NCBI GenBank assembly: GCA_030267565.1
Contig: BRXU01000072.1
Span: 1 to 64,000 of the forward strand
Reading direction: 5' to 3'
DNA length: 64,000 nucleotides
Origin: Pleodorina starrii
Taxonomy: Eukaryota > Chlorophyta > Chlorophyceae > Chlamydomonadales > Volvocaceae
Made by a program: the position numbers and the translations under genes. Each line of letters starts with the position of its first letter. Position 1 is the first letter of the stretch. The notes beneath the pieces are model-generated. The model searched no databases. It had not been told where the DNA came from and saw only the letters and a list, made by a program, of their open reading frames with translations. This document shows, piece by piece, positions 32,850 through 44,400 of the stretch.

Positions 32850-34142
32850 GTATGCATGGCTTAAAGAAATTTGAACGCTTGAATTAAATTTGATATACAT
32901 TTTATTGAAAACATGTTTAATGGCGAAAGTAATAACTGGTACTAATGATACGTAATATACGTCACCTGCCTTGAACATACCCATGCATCCGTGGACGTTC
33001 AAGGGGGCAGTCAGGGTAAAGGTGTCCACAGGTAAGGGGGCAGCCAGAGAATGGGAGAACACAGGGAAGGGGGCACGCAGCCAGAGAAAGGGAGTACACA
33101 GGGAAGGGGGCAGGCAGGATGGCAGGCAGGGCCGAAAGGGGGCAGGCAGAGCAAGGGGGCAGCCAGTGCAAGGGGCCAATGATATGGTTACGTATAAACT
33201 TAGCCGCTGCCGCCGCCACAACAACAGAAGTACGGTGGAACTTACGGTCGGCCAGGATGCAAGTGCGTGAGAGTGGGCGACTGTCTGTGCGAGTTGAATG
33301 TCGAATATCTACTATGGGTTACAAGGAAAATGTCTATTGCAATGTCGTTAAGGTGCCCTTAAGAGTCCTTGCGGCGTATAAAACACACGGCTCAAAGAAA
33401 TAATACAAAGGCAAGACGATAACCAAGAATAATAACAATCAATGCTACTGCATATCATGAAGTAATCATTAAAACTCTCGGAATGACACTCTCGTGTCTA
33501 GCCAACAGTCTCGCTCTAACGACAACTCATCCTGCCAAAATGAAGACAGTATGACGGAGCACACAGGAGGGACGAACCGTATGACGCATACGCGACAAAC
33601 AGGGAGAAAACCTGAGGCAAAAATTCAGAGCACAGTTCAGGACTTATCAATAGCAAGAATACCACACAGACAGCGAGCGCCAGAAAGAAAAACGGCTACC
33701 GCACCACTACTACTGCCGAGTACGAACCTTTCGGGGTTATGTATCGTGCAAAATTATAATACAGAGCTGAGGCGGTTCATGAGCCTTCGGGTTCGTTTGA
33801 ACCGTACGAGCTCACTGAAGCTTGTAACATCATCATCATCAGAGCTATCATCACCACTGCAAAACAACAAGAGATCCATGCGTGTCGATGGCCGCAATGA
33901 CGACCGCAGCCAAGCAACCGCACCTAACCGACTGTCCTAATCTAATATCCAATATCCAACAACCTGCTATATCCTCCCACCGAAAAGCCCTGCCACCCTG
34001 CAAAACCTACAGAACACAATTCCATACTACTATGTAGTCAGACTGCGCCTGCAGCCGGTGAGGCCTGCAGGGCAGCTAGCTGCCGTGCTAGAAGGCCCCA
34101 TCCACATCAATCGGCAGCTCCCGGCTGTCTGTCAGCCCTCGC
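32850..34142. other. Spacer and 3' flank of gene B, with G-rich minisatellite
   Basis: A minisatellite at about 33,000-33,180 has G-rich units of about 35-40 bp of the type 'agggggcagccagagaaagg'. The rest is colinear with the region downstream of gene A and probably contains the 3' untranslated region. No separate gene is seen. Confidence 0.45.
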
Positions 34143-35387
34143 TCAGCCGCGGACGCGATCCGAAGCGGGCTGACGCGGCGGATGCGGGCGCCGCGGCGGG
34201 TGCGGCTGACGTGGCGGATGCGAGCTCCGCGGCGGGTGCGGCTGACGTGGCGGGCGTGGCGGGCTGGGCGGCGTGGTCGGGTTGCGCGGCTGCAGCGGCG
34301 GGTTCGGCTGCCGCGGCGGCTGCGAGGGTGGCGAGGGCGGCAACATGTTGTCGCACTGGCAGCACTCGAGGCTGAAGTCCATGACGTTCCGTGACGGCTC
34401 GGTCCCGGGGCGGTTGTACACGTTGTCAGCGTACTGGTATGGAGCGCAGGCCTGAGAGTGTGGGAAGGGGTGTGAAGGTGGGCGGGGCGGCGGGGGATGG
34501 GTGTTGGTGGGTGTGTGCACGCATGTGGTTACACGGCGTGGTGTCGGATGGGCAGGGCACGTGCACAATTTACCTAGAGCTCCATTTACGATTAGTTTCA
34601 AGATGACGTACCTCGTCAGCCACGAAGAGCTCGTCCCAAACTCGCACGTACTGACGGAAGCCGTTGTCGTACGGGCACTGCACGATGTCGGGATTGATGA
34701 CAAACTCGACTGCGGCAGCGTTGCCACTGACAGCGCACTCCTCCTGGGCCTCCTGCACCCACTCGCGCAGTGGTACGGATTGCACCTCGTCCATGTGCTC
34801 CAGAACCGAGCGCTTGTTTGGCAGGCTGTACGGCGTGCCGGAAACCGATGCGCCGCTCATGTCCCGGAAGTAGAATCCTGCCAGAGGGTGGCGGTGGGAA
34901 CCGGCAGTTTACCGTTATGTTGACCGTTATGATAAACGAAGTTGAAAACCATGCAGTTACCAAGTGAGCTCCTAAAGGACACCGCCAACAGTCAACTAAA
35001 TTGATATGTCAACGCAACCGGTAAGTAACATTACAGTTCGAGAACCCATAGGGGGGCAGGTGCTTGGCAAGCGTATGGAGGTGGTAATCTTACTGTACCT
35101 GCATCCAGCTTGTTTGCAATGACAAGACGTGGCGCTGTCTGGCCGGTGACGTCATTGTGGATGTAGACATCGGTCTTGCCAACGACTGTGCCGTTGAGAA
35201 GCTTGGTATCGAATGACAGTTGCACCTGGTTGTGGTTGAGGCACAGGCAGCGGGCTGCGAAGGCCAACATGAAGGACGATGGGGGGGAGGCAGAATTCAG
35301 GGGGGGTTCAAAATGAGGGTCCGGACGGACAGAAGAGAGAGCCATGCGCATTGCAACCTACCCGTGCCAGGCGGCGGCGGCGGTGGT

Positions 35388-35432
<45 letters not shown>

Positions 35433-38400
35433 GGCGGCGGGGGCGGCGGCGGCGGTGGTGGTGGGGGCGGCGGCGGGGGCGGCGGCGGCGGTGGTGGTGG
35501 GGGCGGCGGCGGGGGCGGCGGCGGCGGTGGTGGTGGGGGCGGCGGCGGGGGCGGCGGCGGCGGTGGTGGTGGGGGCGGCGGCGGGGGCGGCGGCGGCGGT
35601 GGTGGTGGGGGCGGCGGCGGGGGCGGCGGCGGCGGTGGTGGTGGGGGCGGCGGCGGGGGCGGCGGGGGCGGAGGTGGCGGGGGCGGGGGCGGGGGCGGAG
35701 GGGGCGGCGGCGGGGGGGGGGGGGGCGGTGGGGGGGGCGGGGGCGGGGGCGGTGGTGGCGGCGGCGGCGGCGGGGGCGGAGGTGGTGGCGGCGGCGGCGG
35801 GGGCGGAGGTGGTGGCGGCGGCGGCGGGGGCGGAGGTGGTGGCGGCGGCGGCGGGGGCGGAGGTGGTGGCGGCGGCGGCGGGGGCGGAGGTGGTGGCGGC
35901 GGCGGCGGGGGCGGAGGTGGTGGCGGCGGCGGCGGGGGCGGAGGTGGAGGCGGCGGCGGCGGGGGGGGAGGGGGGGGCGGCGGCGGCGGGGGCGGAGGTG
36001 GTGGGCGGCGGCGGCGGGGGCGGAGGTGGTGGCGGCGGCGGCGGGGGCGGTGGTGGTGGCGGGGGGGGGGGGGGCGGAGGTGGTGGCGGCGGCGGCGGGG
36101 GCGGAGGTGGTGGCGGCGGCGGCGGGGGCGGAGGTGGTGGCGGCGGCGGCGGGGGCGGAGGTGGTGGCGGCGGCGGCGGGGCGAGGCGCGGCGGGGCGGA
36201 GGTGGTGGCGGCGGCGGCGGGGGCGGTGGTGTTGGCGGCGGCGGCGGGGGCGGAGGTGGTGGCGGCGGCGGCGGGGGCGGAGGTGGTGGCGGCGGCGGCG
36301 GGGGCGGAGGTGGTGGCGGCGGCGGCGGGGGCGGAGGTGGTGGCGGCGGCGGCGGGGGCGGAGGTGGTGGCGGCGGCGGCGGGGGCGGAGGGGGTGGCGG
36401 CGGCGGCGGGGGCGGTGGTGGTGGCGGCGGCGGCGGGGGCGGAGGTGGTGGCGGCGGCGGCGGGGGCGGAGGGTGGTGGCGGCGGCGGCGGGGGCGGAGG
36501 TGGTGGCGGCGGCGGCGGGGGCGGAGGTGGTGGCGGCGGCGGCGGGGGTGGTGGCGGCGGCGGCGGGGGCGGAGGTGGTGGCGGCGGCGGCGGGGGCGGA
36601 GGTGGTGGCGGCGGCGGCGGGGGCGGAGGTGGTGGCGGCGGCGGCGGGGGCGGAGGGTGCGGTGGCGGCGGTGGCGCGGGCGGCGGGGGCGGCGGTGGTG
36701 GCGGCGGCGGCGGGGGCGGAGGTGGTGGCGGCGGCGGCGGGGGCGGAGGTGGTGGCGGCGGCGGCGGGGGCGGAGGTGGTGGCGGCGGCGGCGGGGGCGG
36801 AGGTGGTGGCGGCGGCGGCGGGGGCGGAGGTGGTGGCGGCGGCGGCGGGGGCGGAGGTGGGGGCGGCGGCGGCGGGGGCGGAGGTGGTGGCGGCGGCGGC
36901 GGGGGCGGAGGTGGTGGCGGCGGCGGAGGGGGCGGCGTGGGTGGCGGCGGCGGCGGGGGCGGAGGAGGTGGCGGCGGCGGCGGGGGCGGAGGTGGTGCGG
37001 CGGCGGCGGGCGAGGTGGTGGCGGCGCGCGGGGCGGAGGTGGTGGCGGCGGCGGCGGGGGCGGAGGTGGTGGCGGCGGCGGCGGGGGCGGAGGTGGTGGC
37101 GGCGGCGGCGGGGGCGGAGGTGGGGGCGGCGGCGGCGGGGGGGGTGGGGGGGGGGGCGGCGGCGGGGGCGGCGGCGGCGGTGGTGGTGGGGGCGGCGGCG
37201 GGGGCGGCGGCGGCGGTGGTGGTGGGGGCGGCGGCGGGGGCGGCGGCGGTGGTGGTGGTGGGGGCGGCGGCGGGGGCGGCGGCGGGTGGTGGGGGTGGGG
37301 GCGGCGGCGGGGGCGGCGGCCGGCGGTGGTGGTGGGGCGGCGGCGGGGGCGCGGCGGCGGTGGTGGTGGGGCGGCGGCGGGGGCGGCGGCGGCGGTGGTG
37401 GTGGGGGCGGCGGCGGGGGCGGCGGCGGTGGTGGTGGTGGGGGCGGCGGCGGGGGCGGCGGCGGCGGTGGTGGGTGGGGGCGGCGGCGGGGGCGGGCGGC
37501 GGCGGTGGTGGTGGGGCGGCGGCGGGGGCGGCGGGCGGGGGCGGCGGCGGCGGTGGTGGTGGGGGCGGCGGCGGCGGTGGTGGTGGGGGCGGCGGCGGGG
37601 GCGGCGGCGGCGGTGGTGGTGGGGGCGGCGGCGGGGGCGGCGGCGGCGGTGGTGGTGGGGGCGGCGGCGGGGGCGGCGGCGGCGGTGGTGGTGGGGGCGG
37701 CGGCGGGGGCGGCGGCGGCGGTGGTGGTGGGGGCGGCGGCGGGGGCGGCGGCGGTGGTGGTGGTGGGGGCGGCGGCGGCGGCGGCGGCGGCGGTGGTGGT
37801 GGGGGCGGCGGCGGCGGTGGTGGTGGGGGCGGCGGCGGGGGCGGCGGCGGCGGTGGTGGTGGGGGCGGCGGCGGCGGTGGTGGTGGGGGCGGCGGCGGGG
37901 GCGGCGGCGCCGGCGGCGGTGGGGGCGGCGGGGGGGGCGGCGGCGGCGGTGGTGGTGGGGGCGGCGGCGGGGGCGGCGGCGGCGGTGGTGGTGGGGGCGG
38001 CGGCGGGGGCGGCGGCGGCGGTGGTGGTGGGGGCGGCGGCGGGGGCGGCGGCGGCGGTGGTGGTGGGGGCGGCGGCGGGGGCGGCGGCGGCGGTGGTGGT
38101 GGGGGCGGCGGCGGTGGCGGCGGCGGCGGTGGTGGTGGGGGCGGCGGCGGGGGCGGCGGCGGTGGTGGTGGTGGGGGCGGCGGCGGGGGCGGCGGCGGCG
38201 GTGGTGGTGGGGGCGGCGGCGGGGGCGGCGGCGCCGCGGGGGGGGGGGGCGGCGGCGGGGGCGGCGGCGGGGGCGGCGGCGGCGGTGGTGGTGGGGGGCG
38301 GCGGCGGCGGTGGTGGTGGGGGCGGCGGCGGGGGCGGCGGCGGCGGTGGTGGTGGGGGCGGCGGCGGGGGCGGCGGCGGCGGTGGTGGTGGGGGCGGCGG

Positions 38401-41400
38401 CGGGGGAGTCGGCGGCGGTGGTGGTGGGGGCGGCGGCGGGGGCGGCGGCGGCGGAGGTGGTGGGGGCGGCGGAGGGGGCGGCGGCGGCGGTGGTGGGGGC
38501 GGCGGCGGCGGGGGAGGCGGCGGCGGGGGGGGGGGCGGCGGCGGCGGTGGTGGTGGGGGCGGCGGCGGGGGCGGCGGCGGCGGTGGTGGTGGGGCGGCGG
38601 CGGGGGCGGCGGCGGCGGTGGTGGTGGGGGCGGCGGCGGGGGCGGCGGCGGCGGCGGTGGTGGTGGGGGCGGCGGCGGGGGCGGCGGCGGCGGCGGCGGC
38701 GGTGGTGGTGGGGGCGGCGGCGGCGGTGGTGGTGGCGGCGGCGGCGGGGGCGGCGGCGGCGGTGGTGGTGGGGGCGGCGGCGGGGGCGGCGGCGGCGGTG
38801 GTGGTGGGGGCGGCGGCGGGGGCGGCGGCGGCGGTGGTGGTGGGGGCGGCGGCGGGGGCGGCGGCGGCGGTGGTGGTGGGGGCGGCGGCGGGGGCGGCGG
38901 CGGCGGTGGTGGTGGGGGCGGCGGCGGGGGCGGCGGCGGCGGTGGTGGTGGGGGCGGCGGCGGCGGTGGTGGTGGCGGCGGCGGCGGGGGCGGCGGCGGC
39001 GGTGGTGGTGGGGGCGGCGGCGGGGGCGGCGGCGGCGGTGGTGGTGGGGGCGGCGGCGGGGGCGGCGGCGGCGGTGGTGGTGGGGGCGGCGGCGGGGGCG
39101 GCGGCGGCGGTGGTGGTGGGGGCGGCGGCGGGGGCGGCGGCGGGGGCGGCGGCGGCGGTGGTGGTGGGGGCGGCGGCGGGGGCGGCGGCGGCGGTGGTGG
39201 TGGGGCGGCGGCGGCGGTGGTGGTGGGGGCGGCGGCGGGGGCGGCGGCGGCGGTGGTGGTGGGGGCGGCGGCGGGGGCGGCGGCGGCGGTGGTGGTGGGG
39301 GGCGGCGGCGGGGGCGGCGGCGGCGGTGGTGGTGGGGGCGGCGGCGGGGGCGGCGGCGGCGGTGGTGGTGGGGGCGGCGGCGGGGGCGGCGGCGGCGGTG
39401 GTGGTGGGGGCGGCGGCGGGGGCGGCGGCGGCGGTGGTGGTGGGGGGCGGCGGCGGCGTGGTGGTGGGGGCGGCGGCGGGGGCGGCGGGGGCGGCGGCGG
39501 CGGTGGTGGTGGGGGCGGCGGCGGGGGGCGGCGGCGGCGGTGGTGGTGGGGGCGGCGGCGGGGGCGGCGGCGGCGGTGGTGGTGGGGGCGGCGGCGGGGG
39601 CGGCGGCGGCGGTGGTGGTGGGGGCGGCGGCGGGGCGGCGGCGGCGGTGGTGGTGGGGGCGGCGGCGGGGGCGGCGGCACCGGTGGTGGTGGGGGCGGCG
39701 GCGGGGGCGGCGGCGGTGGTGGTGGTGGGGGCGGCGGCGGGGGCGGCGGCGGCGGTGGTGGTGGGGGCGGCGGCGGGGGCGGCGGCGGCGGTGGTGGTGG
39801 GGGCGGCGGCGGGGGCGGCGGCGGCGGTGGTGGTGGGGGCGGCGGCGGGGGCGGCGGCGGCGGTGGTGGTGGGGGCGGCGGCGGGGGCGGCGGCGGCGGT
39901 GGTGGTGGGGGCGGCGGCGGGGGCGGCGGCGGCGGTGGTGGTGGGGGCGGCGGCGGGGCCGGCGGCGGCGGTGGTGGTGGGGGCGGCGGCGGTGGCAGCG
40001 GCGGGGCGGCGTGGGCGGCGGGGGTGGGGGCGGCGGCGGGGGCGGCGGCGGCGGTGGGGGTGGGGGGGGGGGGGGCGGGGGTGGTGGGGCAGGCGGCGGG
40101 GGCGGCGGCGGCGGGGGCGGCGGCGGCGGTGGTGGTGGGGGGCGGCGGCGGGGGCGGCGGCGGCGGTGGTGGTGGGGGCGGCGGCGGGGGCGGCGGCGGC
40201 GGTGGTGGTGGTGGGGGCGGCGGCGGGGGCGGCGGCGGCGGTGGTGGTGGGGGTGGCGGCGGGGGCGGCGGCGGCGGTGGTGGTGGGGGCGGCGGCGGGG
40301 GCGGCGGCGGCGGTGGTGGTGGGGGCGGCGGCGGAGGAGGTGGGGGCGGCGGCGGGGGCGGCGGCGGCGGGGGGGGTGGGGGCGGTGGTGGTGGGGGCGG
40401 CGGCGGGGGCGGCGGCGGCGGTGGTGGTGGGGGCGGCGGCGGGGGCGGCGGCGGCGGTGGTGGTGGGGGCGGCGGCGGGGGCGGCGGCGGCGGTGGTGGT
40501 GGGGGCGGCGGCGGGGGCGGAGGCGGGGGTGGTGGTGGGGGGGGCGGGGGGGGCGGCGGCGGCGGTGGTGGTGGGGGCGGCGGCGGGGGCGGCGGCGGCG
40601 GTGGTGGTGGGGGCGGCGGCGGGGGCGGCGGCGGCGGTGGTAGTGGGGGCGGCGGCGGGGGCGGCGGCGGTGGTGGTGGTGGGGGCGGCGGCGGGGGCGG
40701 CGGCGGTGGTGGTGGTGGGGGCGGCGGCGGGGGCGGCGGCGGCGGTGGTGGTGGGGGCGGCGGCGGGGGCGGCGGCGGCGGTGGTGGTGGGGGCGGCGGC
40801 GGGGGCGGCGGCGGCGGTGGTGGTGGGGGCGGCGGCGGGGGCGGCGGCGGCGGTGGTGGTGGGGGCGGCGGCGGGGGCGGCGGCGGCGGTGGTGGTGGGG
40901 GCGGCGGCGGGGGCGGCGGCGGCGGTGGTGGTGGGGGCGGCGGCGGGGGCGGTGGTGGGGGGGGCGGCGGCGGGGGCGGCGGCGGGGGCGGCGGCGGCGG
41001 GGGTGGTGGGGGCGGCGGCGGGGGCGGCGGCGGCGGGGGCGGTGGGGGCGGGGGCGGCGGTGGTGGTGGGGGCGGCGGGGGGGGCGGCGGCGGCGGGGGC
41101 GGCGGCGGCGGGGGTGGGGGGGGCGGCGGCGGGGGCGGCGGCGGCGGTGGTGGTGGGGGCGGCGGCGGGGGCGGCGGCGGCGGTGGTGGTGGGGGCGGCG
41201 GCGGGGGCGGCGGCGGCGGTGGTGGTGGGGGCGGCGGCGGGGGCGGCGGCGGCGGTGGTGGTGGGGGCGGCGGCGGGGGCGGCGGCGGCGGTGGTGGTGG
41301 GGGCGGCGGCGGGGGCGGCGGCGGCGGTGGTGGTGGGGGCGGCGGCGGGGGCGGCGGCGGCGGTGGTGGTGGGGGCGGCGGCGGGGGCGGCGGCGGCGGT

Positions 41401-44400
41401 GGTGGTGGGGGCGGCGGCGGGGGCGGCGGCGGCGGTGGTGGTGGGGGCGGCGGCGGGGGCGGCGGCGGCGGTGGTGGTGGGGGCGGCGGCGGGGGCGGCG
41501 GCGGCGGTGGTGGTGGGGGCGGCGGCGGGGGCGGCGGCGGCGGTGGTGGTGGGGGGCGGCGGCGGCGGCGGTGGTGGTGGGGGCGGCGGCGGGGGCGGCG
41601 GCGGCGGTGGTGGTGGGGGCGGCGGCGGGGGGGGCGGCGGCGGTGGTGGTGGGGGCGGCGGCGGGGGCGGCGGCGGCGGTGGTGGTGGGGGCGGCGGCGG
41701 GGGCGGCGGCGGCGGTGGTGGTGGGGGCGGCGGCGGGGGCGGCGGCGGCGGTGGTGGTGGGGGCGGCGGCGGGGGCGGCGGCGGCGGTGGTGGTGGGGGC
41801 GGCGGCGGGGGCGGCGGCGGCGGTGGTGGTGGGGGCGGCGGCGGGGGCGGCGGCGGGGGCGGCGGCGGCGGTGGTGGTGGGGGCGGCGGCGGGGGCGGCG
41901 GCGGCGGCGGTGGTGGGGGCGGCGGCGGCGGTGGTGGTGGGGGCGGCGGCGGGGGCGGCGGCGGCGGTGGTGGTGGGGGCGGCGGCGGGGGCGGCGGCGG
42001 CGGTGGTGGTGGGGGCGGCGGCGGGGGCGGCGGCGGCGGTGGTGGTGGGGGCGGCGGCGGGGGCGGCGGCGGCGGTGGTGGTGGGGGCGGCGGCGGGGGC
42101 GGCGGCGGCGGTGGTGGTGGGGGCGGCGGCGGGGGCGGCGGCGGGGGCGGCGGCGGCGGTGGTGGTGGGGGCGGCGGCGGGGGCTGCGGCGGCGGTGGTG
42201 GTGGGGGCGGCGGCGGCGGTGGTGGTGGGGGCGGCGGCGGGGGCGGCGGCGGCGGGGGCGGCGGCGGCGGCGGGGGTGGGGGCGGCGGCGGGGCCGGCGG
42301 CGGCGGAGGTGGGGGGGGCGGCGGGGGGGGCGGCGGCGGCGGTGGTGGTGGGGGCGGCGGCGGGGGCGGCGGCGGCGGTGGTGGTGGGGGTGGCGGCGGC
42401 GGGCGGCGGCGGCGGTGGTGGTGGGGGCGGCGGCGGGGGCGGCGGCGGCGGTGGTGGTGGGGGCGGCGGCGGGTGCGGCGGCGGCGGTGGTGGTGGGGGG
42501 CGGCGGCGGGGGCGGCGGCGGCGGTGGTGGTGGGGGCGGCGGCGGGGGCGGCGGCGGCGGTGGTGGTGGGGGCGGCGGCGGGGGCGGCGGCGGCGGTGGT
42601 GGTGGGGGCGGCGGCGGGGGCGGCGGCGGCGGTGGTGGTGGGGGCGGCGGCGGGGGCGGCGGCGGCGGTGGTGGTGGGGGCGGCGGCGGGGGCGGCGGCG
42701 GCGGTGGTGGTGGGGGCGGCGGCGGGGGCGGCGGCGGCGGTGGTGGTGGGGGCGGCGGCGGGGGCGGCGGCGGCGGGGTGGTGGGGGCGGCGGCGGGTGC
42801 GGCGGCGGCGGTGGTGGTGGGGGCGGCGGCGGGGGCGGCGGCGGCGGTGGTGGTGGGGGCGGCGGCGGGGGCGGCGGCGGCGGTGGTGGTGGGGGCGGCG
42901 GCGGGGGCGGCGGCGGCGGTGGTGGTGGGGGCGGCGGCGGGGGGCGGCGGCGGCGGTGGTGGTGGGGGCGGCGGCGGGGGCGGCGGCGGCGGTGGTAGGT
43001 GGGGGCGGCGGCGGGGGCGGCGGCGGTGGTGGTGGTGGGGGCGGCGGCGGGGGCGGCGGCGGCGGTGGTGGTGGGGGCGGCGGCGGGGCGGCGGCGGCGC
43101 GGCGGCGGTGGTGGTGGGGGCGGCGGCGGGGGCGGCGGCGGCGGTGGTGGTGGGGGCGGCGGGGCGGCGGCGGTGGTGGTGGGGCGGCGGCGGGGGCGGC
43201 GCGCGGGGGCGGCTGGCGGCGGCGGTGGTGGTGGGGGCGGCGGCGGGGGCGGCGGCGGCGGTGGTGGTGGGGGCGGCGGCGGGGGCGGCGGCGGCGGTGG
43301 TGGTGGGGGCGGCGGCGGGGGCGGCGGCGGCGGTGGTGGTGGGGGCGGCGGCGGGGGCGGCGGCGGCGGTGGTGGTGGGGGGCGGCGGCGGGGGGCGGCG
43401 GCGGCGGTGGTGGTGGGGGCGGCGGCGGGGGCGGCGGCGGCGGTGGTGGTGGGGGCGGCGGCGGGGGCGGCGGGCGGCGGTGGTGGTGGGGGGCGGCGGC
43501 GGGGGCGGCGGCGGCGGTGGTGGTGGGGGCGGCGGCGGGGGCGGCGGCGGCGGTGGTGGTGGGGGCGGCGGCGGGGGCGGCGGCGGCGGTGGTGGTGGGG
43601 GCGGCGGCGGGGGCGGCGGCGGCGGTGGTGGTGGTGGGGGCGGCGGCGGGGGCGGCGGCGGCGGTGGTGGTGGGGGCGGCGGCGGGGGCGGCGGCGGCGG
43701 TGGTGGTGGGGGCGGCGGCGGGGGCGGCGGCGGCGGTGGTGGTGGGGGCGGCGGCGGGGGCGGCGGCGGCGGTGGTGGTGGGGGCGGCGGCGGGGGGCGG
43801 CGGCGGCGGTGGTGGTGGGGGCGGCGGCGGGGGCGGCGGCGGCGGTGGTGGTGGGGGCGGCGGCGGGGGCGGCGGCGGCGGTGGTGGTGGGGGCGGCGGC
43901 GGGGGCGGCGGCGGCGGTGGTGGTGGGGGCGGCGGCGGGGGCGGCGGCGGCGGTGGTGGTGGGGGGCGGCGGCGGGGGCGGCGGCGGTGGTGGTGGTGGG
44001 GGCGGCGGCGGGGGCGGCGGCGGCGTGGTGGTGGGGGGCGGCGGCGGGGGGCGGCGGCGGCGGTGGTGGTGGGGGCGGCGGCGGGGGCGGCGGCGGCGGT
44101 GGTGGTGGGGGCGGGGGCGGCGGCGGTGGTGGTGGGGGCGGCGGCGGGGGGCGGCGGCGGCGGTGGTGGTGGGGGCGGCGGCGGGGGCGGCGGCGGCGGT
44201 GGTGGTGGTGGGGGGCGGCGGCGGGGGCGGCGGCGGCGGTGGTGGTGGTGGCGGCGGCGGGGGCGGCGGCGGGGGTGGGGGGGGGGGCGGCGGCGGGGGC
44301 GGCGGCGGCGGTGGTGGTGGGGGGCGGCGGCGGGGGCGGCGGCGGCGGTGGTGGTGGGGGCGGCGGCGGGGGCGGCGGCGGCGGTGGTGGTGGGGGCGGC

